Of a stretch of 55,817 nt of DNA, positions 7,930 through 15,074 are shown piece by piece. This DNA is from Candidatus Atribacteria bacterium ADurb.Bin276. GTDB taxonomy: Bacteria; Atribacterota; Atribacteria; Atribacterales; Atribacteraceae. A program made the translations under genes and the position numbers. The DNA is taken from assembly GCA_002069605.1 (NCBI GenBank), contig MWBQ01000021.1, positions 1 to 55,817 of the forward strand, read 5' to 3'. Numbering within the stretch: position 1 is the stretch's first letter; every line of letters starts with the position of its first letter. The notes beneath the pieces are model-generated. The model was not told the DNA's origin. It saw nothing but the letters and a program-made list of their open reading frames with translations, and did not search any database.

Positions 7930-9627
7930 ATGCTCCGAGAACTGGTCATTAAAGACTTCGTCATTGTTGATTCTCAACACCTTGAATTAGAAGGTGGTCT
8001 GGTAGCGATTACCGGTGAAACGGGAACCGGTAAATCTTTGATAATTGATGCTATAAGTCTCCTTAAAGGAGGACGAGCGGTTGAAGGAATGATTCGTCGT
8101 GACCGAAAATCAGCCCTCATCGAAGGACTTTTTGACCTTTCTTCCGGTCCCGATTTAATTCAATGGCTGGAAGAAAATGAATTAACCGGTGAGGTTCCCG
8201 GGGAAGTGGTGTTGTCTCGGGAGATTCATCGAGATGGGAGAAATCGAGCTCGTATTAACGGAAGATCGGTTCCAGTTGGATTGCTAAAAGAAGCAGCTGC
8301 TATGTTAATTGATATTTACGGTCAAAGAGAACATGAGCGATTCTTGGCGAATGAGAACCAGCTGAATATCTTGGATGATTTTTTGGATAAAACTGGGAAT
8401 AAAGAAAGAGAGTTATACCGACAAAAATATACCGATTGGCTGCAAACCAAACATGAATTAGAGCAGTTGATGGCCGGTGACCTTTCCCGTTGGGGTGAGC
8501 TCAAGTTTGCTTTTCAAGAGTTTGAAGAGATGGGTTTATCTCCTGAAAAGATGAATGAAATTGAAGAAGAGTTTCGTTTATTGGCTAATATGCAATATTA
8601 TTGTTCGGCGTTAGATGCTTTCTTTATTTTAATGGAAGGAAATGAGAGTGGGGAAGGAATAACTACTCTTCTTTCCCGTTTGGCCTATGAAGTGGAAAAA
8701 ATCCCTACCGAAGGGAAGTTTTTGGCTTTAAATGGTATTGCGGAGAACCTTCGGGGTATAGAAACTGAGCTACAAGAAATAGCTTTAGAAGTCGCTGCTT
8801 TAAGAAGTCAGTTAGACTATTCGACGGATAAAATTGTAAAAATAGAGAAATCAGTGGCTGAAATAGAACACTTAAAAAGAAAATATCGCTGCCGAACAAC
8901 CAGTGAATTAATTGATTACCGGAAAAGTATTGAAGAGAAACTGTTGGAAGTTGAACGTCAAATTGAGAAAAAAAAGCAATTGGAGGAACAGCTGGAAAAA
9001 TACCAACGAGAATTACTTGATAGTGGAGAAAAGCTTTCTCAGTATCGACAAAAAGCAGCCAAGATAATGAAAAACCGATTAGAAGAAGAATTAAAACAAT
9101 TGGCTTTTTCCAAAGTTAAGTTTGAAGTCAGTTTTGATATGGTTCCGGTTGAGCAGAAAAGATTTTGGGCAACAGGTTTGGATAGTATCAGTTTTATGAT
9201 TTCATTAAACCCCGGACAGCCTTTAGGACCAGTTATGGAAGTCACTTCGGGTGGAGAGTTGTCACGTTTAGTATTAGGTATAAAATCAATAGCTTTGGAA
9301 ATGAAAAATCTTCCGGTTATGATTTTTGATGAAATCGACCAGGGAGTAGGAGGGAAAACCGCTTTTTGGATCGGTGAGAAATTAAGGGTGATTGCTTCCG
9401 GTCGTCAAATAGTTTGTGTTACCCATCTTCCCCAAATCGCTTGTTTTGCCGATCAACACTTGAGAGTCGATAAGCATACTGACGGTCAAGATACGTGGGC
9501 AGAAATAAGCGACCTTCAAGGTCGGGAAAAGCGTTTGCAAGAATTAGCCCGTATGATGGGAGGAGAAAAATCGACAGTACCAGCTCTACAATTTGCCGAA
9601 ACCTTAATGGAAAGAGCCGGAAAGTAA
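7930..9627 (+). CDS. recN: DNA repair protein RecN
   Basis: RecN is an SMC-like ATPase acting in double-strand break repair. The 565 residues have the N-terminal half of the ATPase with Walker A GETGTGKS (29-36) and a central coiled coil (roughly 160-370, many Glu, Lys and Leu). The C-terminal half carries the signature SGGE (440-443), Walker B with Asp467-Glu468 (IFDEIDQG) and the H-loop VTHLPQIA. Length matches the family. The gene starts two bases after nadK. A 48-bp gap with no recognisable terminator separates it from the oxidoreductase genes. No SOS-type operator was recognised upstream. Confidence 0.96.
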   Translation: MLRELVIKDFVIVDSQHLELEGGLVAITGETGTGKSLIIDAISLLKGGRAVEGMIRRDRKSALIEGLFDLSSGPDLIQWLEENELTGEVPGEVVLSREIHRDGRNRARINGRSVPVGLLKEAAAMLIDIYGQREHERFLANENQLNILDDFLDKTGNKERELYRQKYTDWLQTKHELEQLMAGDLSRWGELKFAFQEFEEMGLSPEKMNEIEEEFRLLANMQYYCSALDAFFILMEGNESGEGITTLLSRLAYEVEKIPTEGKFLALNGIAENLRGIETELQEIALEVAALRSQLDYSTDKIVKIEKSVAEIEHLKRKYRCRTTSELIDYRKSIEEKLLEVERQIEKKKQLEEQLEKYQRELLDSGEKLSQYRQKAAKIMKNRLEEELKQLAFSKVKFEVSFDMVPVEQKRFWATGLDSISFMISLNPGQPLGPVMEVTSGGELSRLVLGIKSIALEMKNLPVMIFDEIDQGVGGKTAFWIGEKLRVIASGRQIVCVTHLPQIACFADQHLRVDKHTDGQDTWAEISDLQGREKRLQELARMMGGEKSTVPALQFAETLMERAGK

Positions 9628-9675
9628 GACTCGGTGCAATTAACTGAGAAAATCTGCTGATTGACAGGAGAGTAG

Positions 9676-9897
9676 ATGGTATTGAATAAAGTCTTAATTA
9701 ATCAGGAATTTTGTAAAGGTTGTGGATATTGTGTTCAGATCTGTCCTAAAAAAGTGTTGGTTTTATCAGAAGGTTTCAATTCACATGGGTACTATCCGGC
9801 AATGGTGAATGATGGTGATCATTGCATTGGATGTGGTTTTTGTGCACAAGTGTGTCCAGAAGTGGCAATTTCAGTCTATCGGGAGAATGAAAAATGA
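9676..9897 (+). CDS. 2-oxoacid:ferredoxin oxidoreductase, ferredoxin-like delta subunit
   Basis: A 73-residue 2x[4Fe-4S] protein, the small delta subunit of a four-subunit 2-oxoacid:ferredoxin oxidoreductase. Two full CxxCxxCxxxCP motifs are visible, CKGCGYCVQICP (near residues 14-25) and CIGCGFCAQVCP (near 54-65). AGGAGAG precedes the ATG. The stop shares ATGA with the alpha-subunit gene, and the four subunits follow in the order delta-alpha-beta-gamma. The subunit passes electrons from the thiamine active site to external ferredoxin. Confidence 0.93.
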   Translation: MVLNKVLINQEFCKGCGYCVQICPKKVLVLSEGFNSHGYYPAMVNDGDHCIGCGFCAQVCPEVAISVYRENEK

Positions 9898-10946
9898 AAA
9901 AAATTTTAATGAAGGGAAACGATGCGGTCGCTGAAGCAGCAATCCAAGCGGGATGCGATCTGTATTTTGGTTATCCGATTACTCCACAAACCGAAATCAG
10001 TGAATACCTGTCGCTGAGGATGCCTGAAGAGGGGAAGATTTTTTTCCAAGCTGAAAGCGAAATTGCCTCAATATATATGGTTTATGGAGCAGCGGCGGCT
10101 GGAAAAAGAGTGATGACTTCCTCGTCTGGACCGGGAATTAGCCTCAAGCAGGAAGGAATTTCTTATTTGGCTTCGGCTGAATTACCAGCAGTGATCGTTA
10201 ACATGAGCCGAGGAGGGCCGGGTTTGGGAAACATACAACCTTCTCAGAGTGATTATTTTCAGGCGGTAAAGGGAGGAGGGCATGGGGATTATAAGGTTAT
10301 TGTTTTAGGTCCTGCATCTGTTCAAGAATTAGTTGATCTGACCTACTTGGCATTCTATCTTGCCGATAAATACCGAAATCCAGTTGTTATTTTGGGAGAC
10401 GGAATGTTAGGTCAGATGATGGAACCAGTAGTTTTTAAAAAACCCGATTTTCCTCCATTACCAGTAAAAGACTGGGCAACCACTGGTAAAGACGGTAGAG
10501 AGCGTCATTATGTCCTATGTTTTGACCTGGATCCAAGAGGCTTGGAACAGTTCAACAACAAAATATTTAAAAAATATCAAAAAATTGAGCAAGAAGAAAT
10601 TCGCTACGAAGTATTTGGAGAAGATATGCCGGAGATGCTTTTGGTTGGGTATGGAACCATCGCTCGGATTCTCAAGAGTGTTGTCAGGGAAGCTAAAAAT
10701 ATAGGGATTCGTTTAGCACTTCTCCGACCGATTACTCTCTATCCCTTTCCGTCAGCCATTATGCAGGAATTAGCCCAACAAGCTGGACGAGTTTTAGATG
10801 TGGAAATGAATATGGGACAGATGGTAGAAGATGTTAAATTGGCAGTAAATGGTGCTGTTCCGGTTTATTTCTATGGACGGAGTGGTGGCATGATTCCATC
10901 GGTTGAAGATACCCTAAAAAGAGTTCGTGATATTTTAGGGAAATAA
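9894..10946 (+). CDS. vorB: 2-oxoacid:ferredoxin oxidoreductase alpha subunit, VorB-like
   Basis: Alpha subunit (350 residues) of an enzyme that oxidatively decarboxylates a 2-oxoacid to an acyl-CoA, reducing ferredoxin. The pyrimidine-binding N-terminal domain shows GYPITPQTE, the ESEIASIYMVYGAAAAGKR stretch with the conserved Glu, and SSSGPGISLKQEG. The segments GGPGLGNIQPSQSDY and GGGHGDY match proteins usually named VorB, which favours branched-chain 2-oxoacids such as 2-oxoisovalerate, but 2-oxoglutarate remains possible. The C-terminal transketolase-like domain (about 240-345) is complete. The gene is coupled to the delta gene upstream and lies 11 bp before the beta gene. Confidence 0.9.
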   Translation: MKKILMKGNDAVAEAAIQAGCDLYFGYPITPQTEISEYLSLRMPEEGKIFFQAESEIASIYMVYGAAAAGKRVMTSSSGPGISLKQEGISYLASAELPAVIVNMSRGGPGLGNIQPSQSDYFQAVKGGGHGDYKVIVLGPASVQELVDLTYLAFYLADKYRNPVVILGDGMLGQMMEPVVFKKPDFPPLPVKDWATTGKDGRERHYVLCFDLDPRGLEQFNNKIFKKYQKIEQEEIRYEVFGEDMPEMLLVGYGTIARILKSVVREAKNIGIRLALLRPITLYPFPSAIMQELAQQAGRVLDVEMNMGQMVEDVKLAVNGAVPVYFYGRSGGMIPSVEDTLKRVRDILGK

Positions 10947-10957
10947 GGAGAATAGCC

Positions 10958-11713
10958 ATGCAGACTGTATTTGAGAGACCAAAGACTTTAATTAATCAAC
11001 CTTTCCGTTATTGTCCTGGTTGTAATCATGGTTTGGCTCAGCGATTAATTGCCGAAGTTATCGATGAACTGGATATTGCTGATAAAACCATTGGTGTTGG
11101 ACCGGTAGGCTGTTCGGTATATATCTATGAATGTTTGGATATTGATTTTGTTATGGGTGCTCATGGCCGAGCTCCGGCTACTGCTACCGGTATAAAACGA
11201 GCACTTCCCGACCGGATGGTTTTTTCTTATCAAGGTGATGGTGATATTGCCGCTATCGGCACTGCAGAAATTGTGCATTGTGCAGTAAGGGGGGAATGCA
11301 TTTCGGCTTTTTTTATTAACAATGCTACTTTTGGGATGACGGGGGGACAGATGGCGCCCACTACTATTCTTAATCAACGGACGACAACCTCGCCTCGGGG
11401 AAGAAAGCAAGATGAAGCAGGATTTCCTTTTAAGCTGGGAGAAATGTTGGCAGTAGCCGAAGGATCGGCCTATATCGCTCGAGTTGCCCTAACCAAGCCT
11501 CAGCTGATAAAAAAAGCGAAACAAGCAATCAAACGAGCTTTTTTAACCCAACAAGCTGGTTTAGGTTTTTCTCTGGTGGAGATTTTATCACCCTGTCCTA
11601 CCAATTGGGCAATGCCTCCATTAGAAGCCGTCCAATGGTTGGAAAAGAATATTATTCCAGTCTTTCCCCTTGGTGAAATTAAAGTCAAGGAGGGAGTCCC
11701 CGATGCACGTTGA
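10958..11713 (+). CDS. 2-oxoacid:ferredoxin oxidoreductase beta (TPP-binding) subunit
   Basis: The 251-residue beta subunit binds thiamine diphosphate. CPGCNHGL near residue 20 and the GDGDIAAIGTAE plus NNATFGMTGGQMAPTT stretch form the TPP/Mg signature (GDGx~25N). HGRAPATATGIKRA is also conserved. AAGGAG stands before the ATG. It pairs with the alpha subunit to form the catalytic unit. The last bases overlap the start of the gamma gene, so the four genes form one tight operon. Confidence 0.92.
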   Translation: MQTVFERPKTLINQPFRYCPGCNHGLAQRLIAEVIDELDIADKTIGVGPVGCSVYIYECLDIDFVMGAHGRAPATATGIKRALPDRMVFSYQGDGDIAAIGTAEIVHCAVRGECISAFFINNATFGMTGGQMAPTTILNQRTTTSPRGRKQDEAGFPFKLGEMLAVAEGSAYIARVALTKPQLIKKAKQAIKRAFLTQQAGLGFSLVEILSPCPTNWAMPPLEAVQWLEKNIIPVFPLGEIKVKEGVPDAR

Positions 11714-12257
11714 AACCGTTGTAGCAGGATTTGGTGGTCAGGGAATTTTATTCTTGGGGAGAGTATTGGCCACAGCCGGTATGATTGAAGGATTTCATGT
11801 TAGTTGGTATCCCTCCTACGGGCCTGAGATGAGAGGCGGGACCGCTAATTGTGTTGTCATCATTTCCGACCAGGAAATAGGATCAACCATCTCCGATCAT
11901 CCCCAGGTTTGTATTGTGATGAATGAACCATCTATGCGGCGTTATGCCCCAACTATAAGACCAGGTGGGTTATTGGTTGTTAATTCTTCTTTAATAACCC
12001 AAAAATACCAAGATCCGAATATTCAAATCTTGGAAATTCCCGGAAATGATATTGCCGGTAGTGAAGTTGGTGATCCTCGAACTTTAAATATGGTTATTCT
12101 TGGCGCTTTGATCGGTTATCATTCAACGGTCAAAGAAGAGTCGATCCGGCAGGCTTTGGAAGAAATATTACAAGGAAAGAAAAGCCAGTTAATCGATATC
12201 AATATGAAGGCTTTCTCAGCAGGAAAGAATTCGATATCCAAGAAAATTTCTGAATAG
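11703..12257 (+). CDS. 2-oxoacid:ferredoxin oxidoreductase gamma subunit
   Basis: The gamma subunit of the same enzyme, 184 residues. The frame opens upstream at 11670, but ATG at 11703 follows AAGGAGGG (11688-11694) at good spacing and gives the family N-terminus HVETVVAGFGGQGIL. Other conserved stretches are SWYPSYGPEMRGGTANC and NEPSMRRY. It overlaps the beta gene by 11 bp and is the last gene before the only long gap of the window, so the operon probably ends here, although no classical terminator is evident. Confidence 0.92.
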   Translation: MHVETVVAGFGGQGILFLGRVLATAGMIEGFHVSWYPSYGPEMRGGTANCVVIISDQEIGSTISDHPQVCIVMNEPSMRRYAPTIRPGGLLVVNSSLITQKYQDPNIQILEIPGNDIAGSEVGDPRTLNMVILGALIGYHSTVKEESIRQALEEILQGKKSQLIDINMKAFSAGKNSISKKISE

Positions 12258-12304
12258 AACCCCGTAGCACTTGATAGTACCAGATGAGGATGATAATAAA
12301 GATT

Positions 12305-12324
12305 CGACATGCCATGGCATGTCG
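12305..12324. repeat. Perfect 20-bp palindrome
   Basis: CGACATGCCATGGCATGTCG equals its own reverse complement. As RNA it would fold into an 8-bp stem with a CATG loop. No T-tract follows, so it does not look like an intrinsic terminator. It lies 48 bp after the oxidoreductase gamma gene. Confidence 0.85.
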
Positions 12325-12416
12325 CTACATTAGTTAAAGAATGGGCGTGATAAAGACCGAGGAGGAGAAAAAGTAATTAAAGAAAAAAAGAAAAAATCAA
12401 AAGATGAAGTCCTCAC

Positions 12417-12446
12417 GCCCTCACAAAGCGAGGGCTCAGGATGACA
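12417..12446. repeat. Hairpin with TCAGGATGACA tail
   Basis: GCCCTC (12417-12422) pairs with GAGGGC (12430-12435) across a 7-base loop, followed directly by TCAGGATGACA and a run of eight T (12447-12454). The hairpin plus T-run could end transcription of the upstream oxidoreductase operon. The same arrangement also fits a decayed dispersed repeat; both readings are inference. Confidence 0.45.
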
Positions 12447-12588
12447 TTTTTTTTAAATTCTTTTGTAGGGGCTTAATTTATCATGCCCGTGGGTTTTCGG
12501 GATAGCTACAATGGTGATGAGTAAGAGACTTTTTAAGGGGTTTTGAAAATTCTTAAAAAGAAAAATTCCCTGGAAGGGGGGATTATCC

Positions 12589-13251
12589 ATGTTAGTGAGA
12601 GACCGTATGAGCAAAGATGTTGTCCTTATTACCAGTACTACTACCATTTTAGAAGCAGAGAAATTAATGAAAGAAAATGAAATTCGGAGACTTCCGGTTG
12701 TTGATCGGGACAAATTGATCGGGATTGTTACTTATAACGACTTGTTAGAAGCCGAACCATCTAAAGCGACCACCTTGAGTCGTTTTGAGTTGACTTATCT
12801 TCTTAGTAAAATGAATGTAGCTGAAATAATGGAAAAAAATGTAATCACCATAAAACCCGATATTCCAATCGAAGAAGCCGCTTTAATCATGAAGAAGAAC
12901 AAAGTCGGTGGCCTTCCGGTAGTCGAGGAAACTCGTGTGGTGGGAATGATAACTGAATCGGATATTTTTGATGTCTTAGTTGAAACTCTGGGAGTAGAGT
13001 TAGGTGGAACCCGAATAACTCTTGAACTTCCCGAAAAACCAGGTGAATTGCATCGGGTTACAGGCATTGTTTCTCAATTTATGGTTAATATATTGAGTTT
13101 GGCCACTTTTTATATAAATGAAAGACCAGACTTACGTTATGTTGTAATACGGGTTGCAACTCGCGATTACGAACCAATTATTGAAGCTTTTAAAGCCGAT
13201 GGTATTACCGTGAAACATGTCTGGGTTTCCCCAGTAGATGAAGAGGTGTAA
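12589..13251 (+). CDS. CBS-CBS-ACT domain protein, AcuB-like
   Basis: A 220-residue regulatory protein with two CBS domains (about 7-60, MSKDVVLITSTTTILEAEKLM; and about 78-132, MEKNVITIKPDIPIEEAALIM) followed by an ACT domain (about 142-215, ITLELPEKPGELHRVTGIVSQ). This architecture is that of AcuB-type proteins, which are thought to sense nucleotides and amino acids, but the ligand is unknown. A strong GGAAGGGGGG site precedes the ATG. It starts a new unit after the repeat island, and the next gene begins two bases after its stop. Confidence 0.88.
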   Translation: MLVRDRMSKDVVLITSTTTILEAEKLMKENEIRRLPVVDRDKLIGIVTYNDLLEAEPSKATTLSRFELTYLLSKMNVAEIMEKNVITIKPDIPIEEAALIMKKNKVGGLPVVEETRVVGMITESDIFDVLVETLGVELGGTRITLELPEKPGELHRVTGIVSQFMVNILSLATFYINERPDLRYVVIRVATRDYEPIIEAFKADGITVKHVWVSPVDEEV

Positions 13252-13253
13252 GG

Positions 13254-13814
13254 GTGTTTTTTCCTTATGATGAAAAAAAACTACCAAAACTTGTTATTCC
13301 TGAAATAAAGAGCAGCGAAATACTCTGTGAAACTCGTTTATTTCAGCTAAAAAGAAATACCTATGTTGATGATTTAGAGCGGATTTTCATTACTCATCCA
13401 GGAGCAGTGACAATTATTGCAACTACTCCGGAAAATCAAATTATTTTAATACGGCAATTCCGAGCACCGGCTGGGCAGTGGCTTTGGGAGATTCCAGCTG
13501 GAACCTTGGAACCAGATGAGGATCCATTGGATTGTGCAATTCGAGAATTGGAGGAGGAAACTGGTTTTACCAGTAAACATTGGAAATACCTTTTTCCAGT
13601 ATTTCTCGCACCAGGATATAGTACGGAATTAATTCATTTTTTCTGGGCTTCTCGGGCGTACCCAGTTGAAAAAGCTCGAAAGGGGGATGATGACGAGGAA
13701 ATTTATTATTTAAAAGTAACCCCAGAAAAAGCTCAGAATATGATGGCCAAAGGAGCAATACGAGATGCCAAGACTATGATTGCCTTGCAATATTGGCTGG
13801 GAGGATTAACTTGA
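13254..13814 (+). CDS. Nudix hydrolase, ADP-ribose pyrophosphatase type
   Basis: A 186-residue Nudix enzyme. The complete Nudix box Gx5Ex7REUxEExGU spans residues 83-105 (REL at about 97-99, EEETGF at the end). The upstream IRQFRAPAGQWLWEIPAG stretch is typical of ADP-sugar pyrophosphatases, so hydrolysis of ADP-ribose to AMP and ribose 5-phosphate is the likely activity. GTG at 13254 is the start, with GAGG seven bases upstream. Ribose phosphate metabolism links it to the overlapping phosphopentomutase gene downstream. Confidence 0.88.
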   Translation: MFFPYDEKKLPKLVIPEIKSSEILCETRLFQLKRNTYVDDLERIFITHPGAVTIIATTPENQIILIRQFRAPAGQWLWEIPAGTLEPDEDPLDCAIRELEEETGFTSKHWKYLFPVFLAPGYSTELIHFFWASRAYPVEKARKGDDDEEIYYLKVTPEKAQNMMAKGAIRDAKTMIALQYWLGGLT

Positions 13815-14977
13815 GAATATTTATTGCTCTTCTTGACGGTCTGGGAATGGGTGAACTTCCTGATGCTGCTGAATATGGAGATGAGGGTAGCCATACTTTA
13901 GCCAATCTTTCTCGAAAGGTTGGTGGTTTGTCTTGCCCAACTTTGGAAAGATTAGGATTAGGAAAAATCGAACCAATACTGGGAATTGTTGCAGTAAATA
14001 AAGCCGAGGGTTGGTATGGAAAGATGATAGAAAAATCAGTAGGGAAAGATACGACTACCGGCCATTGGGAGATGATGGGAGTCATTACCGAGCGGCCTTT
14101 TCCGGTTTATCCGCATGGTTTCCCCAAAGAGATTATCAATGAGATCGAAAGAGTTACCGGTTTTCAGGTTTTGGGGAACAAACCGGCATCCGGAACCACC
14201 ATTATTGAGGAATACGGCGCAGAACATATCCGTACCGGTTTTCCAATTTTATATACTTCGGCCGATAGTGTGTTGCAAATCGCTGCTCATGAAGAAATCA
14301 TCTCGATAAAAGACCTGTATCGTCTTTGTGAAATGGTTCGGGGAATTATGAAGGGCGATCATGCTGTTGCCCGTATTATCGCTCGTCCCTTTGTTGGTCA
14401 ACCAGGTAACTTTCAACGGACCTCAAGGCGGAAAGATTTTTCACTGTCCCCTCCTTACCCTACAGTATTAGATGTTCTTTTAGAGAAGGGAATTCAAGTT
14501 GCCGGAGTTGGAAAAATTGGTGATGTTTTTACTGGGCGAGGAATCAGTGAAAATTTTAAGACCACCAGTAACTCCGATACCTTTCGGGTATTTTTTGAAT
14601 TACTCGATGATGAGCGGTTTGGTTTGATTTGGGCCAACTTCAATGATTTTGATACCCTCTATGGTCATCGTAATGACACCATTGGTTTTCAGAAAGCTCT
14701 TGAATCCTGGGATGCTCAATTAAAAGAATTTCTCCCTCGATTACGTTTTAATGACCTATTAATCATTACCAGCGACCATGGGTGTGATCCAACCACGCCT
14801 AGCACTGATCATTCCCGCGAGCATGCACTTCTTATCTGTGCCTCTCCCCAATTATTAATGGGGGATTCTTTGGGTATCCGCAATTCTTTTGCTGATATTG
14901 GGGCGACAGTTGCCCAATTGTTTGGAATTCCTTGGTCGGGTCCGGGAACCAGTTTTTCCTTCATAATTGGTGATTAA
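13811..14977 (+). CDS. deoB: Phosphopentomutase
   Basis: DeoB interconverts ribose 1-phosphate and ribose 5-phosphate, and the deoxyribose forms, in nucleoside salvage. TTG at 13811 is chosen over TTG at 13793 because GGGAGG (13799-13804) stands six bases before it, giving MRIFIALLDGLGMGELPDA. The protein is 388 residues, typical for DeoB. Metal ligand Asp9, the phosphorylated threonine equivalent Thr81 in GKDTTTGHWEMMG, and the metal-binding TSDHGCDP...DHSREH stretch are all present. The start overlaps the Nudix stop, so translational coupling is likely. Confidence 0.9.
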   Translation: MRIFIALLDGLGMGELPDAAEYGDEGSHTLANLSRKVGGLSCPTLERLGLGKIEPILGIVAVNKAEGWYGKMIEKSVGKDTTTGHWEMMGVITERPFPVYPHGFPKEIINEIERVTGFQVLGNKPASGTTIIEEYGAEHIRTGFPILYTSADSVLQIAAHEEIISIKDLYRLCEMVRGIMKGDHAVARIIARPFVGQPGNFQRTSRRKDFSLSPPYPTVLDVLLEKGIQVAGVGKIGDVFTGRGISENFKTTSNSDTFRVFFELLDDERFGLIWANFNDFDTLYGHRNDTIGFQKALESWDAQLKEFLPRLRFNDLLIITSDHGCDPTTPSTDHSREHALLICASPQLLMGDSLGIRNSFADIGATVAQLFGIPWSGPGTSFSFIIGD

Positions 14978-15074
14978 TCGGGAAGGAAGAAGGTTTAGAT
15001 CCGATGACTTTCTATTTTAAGAGAGTAAATCATTTTCCGCCGGTCCTACATCCTATCCAGGAGTCTAATTAATA

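Larger units (their letters stand above)
12258..12588. repeat. Intergenic island of short palindromic repeat remnants
   Basis: No gene is supported in this 331-bp gap. It contains a perfect 20-bp palindrome (12305-12324), a GCCCTC/GAGGGC hairpin followed by TCAGGATGACA (12417-12446), and a GTAGGGGC...GCCCG element (12465-12489). These resemble small dispersed intergenic palindromes found in many bacterial genomes, here apparently decayed. A purine-rich stretch (12359-12405) lies between them. A GGAAGGGGGG ribosome site for the next gene stands near 12570-12580. Confidence 0.55.

Noticed and set aside
11670-11702. Upstream start for the oxidoreductase gamma subunit
   Set aside because: AAGGAGGG at 11688-11694 would be inside the coding region; ATG at 11703 has correct spacing and gives the conserved N-terminus.
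12453-12713. Small minus-strand frame reaching into the 12258-12588 gap
   Set aside because: It mostly mirrors the start of the CBS-ACT gene and has no ribosome site or recognisable domain.
14978-15074. Promoter or regulatory element before the DHH fusion gene
   Set aside because: The 97-bp gap shows no convincing -35/-10 pair or hairpin.
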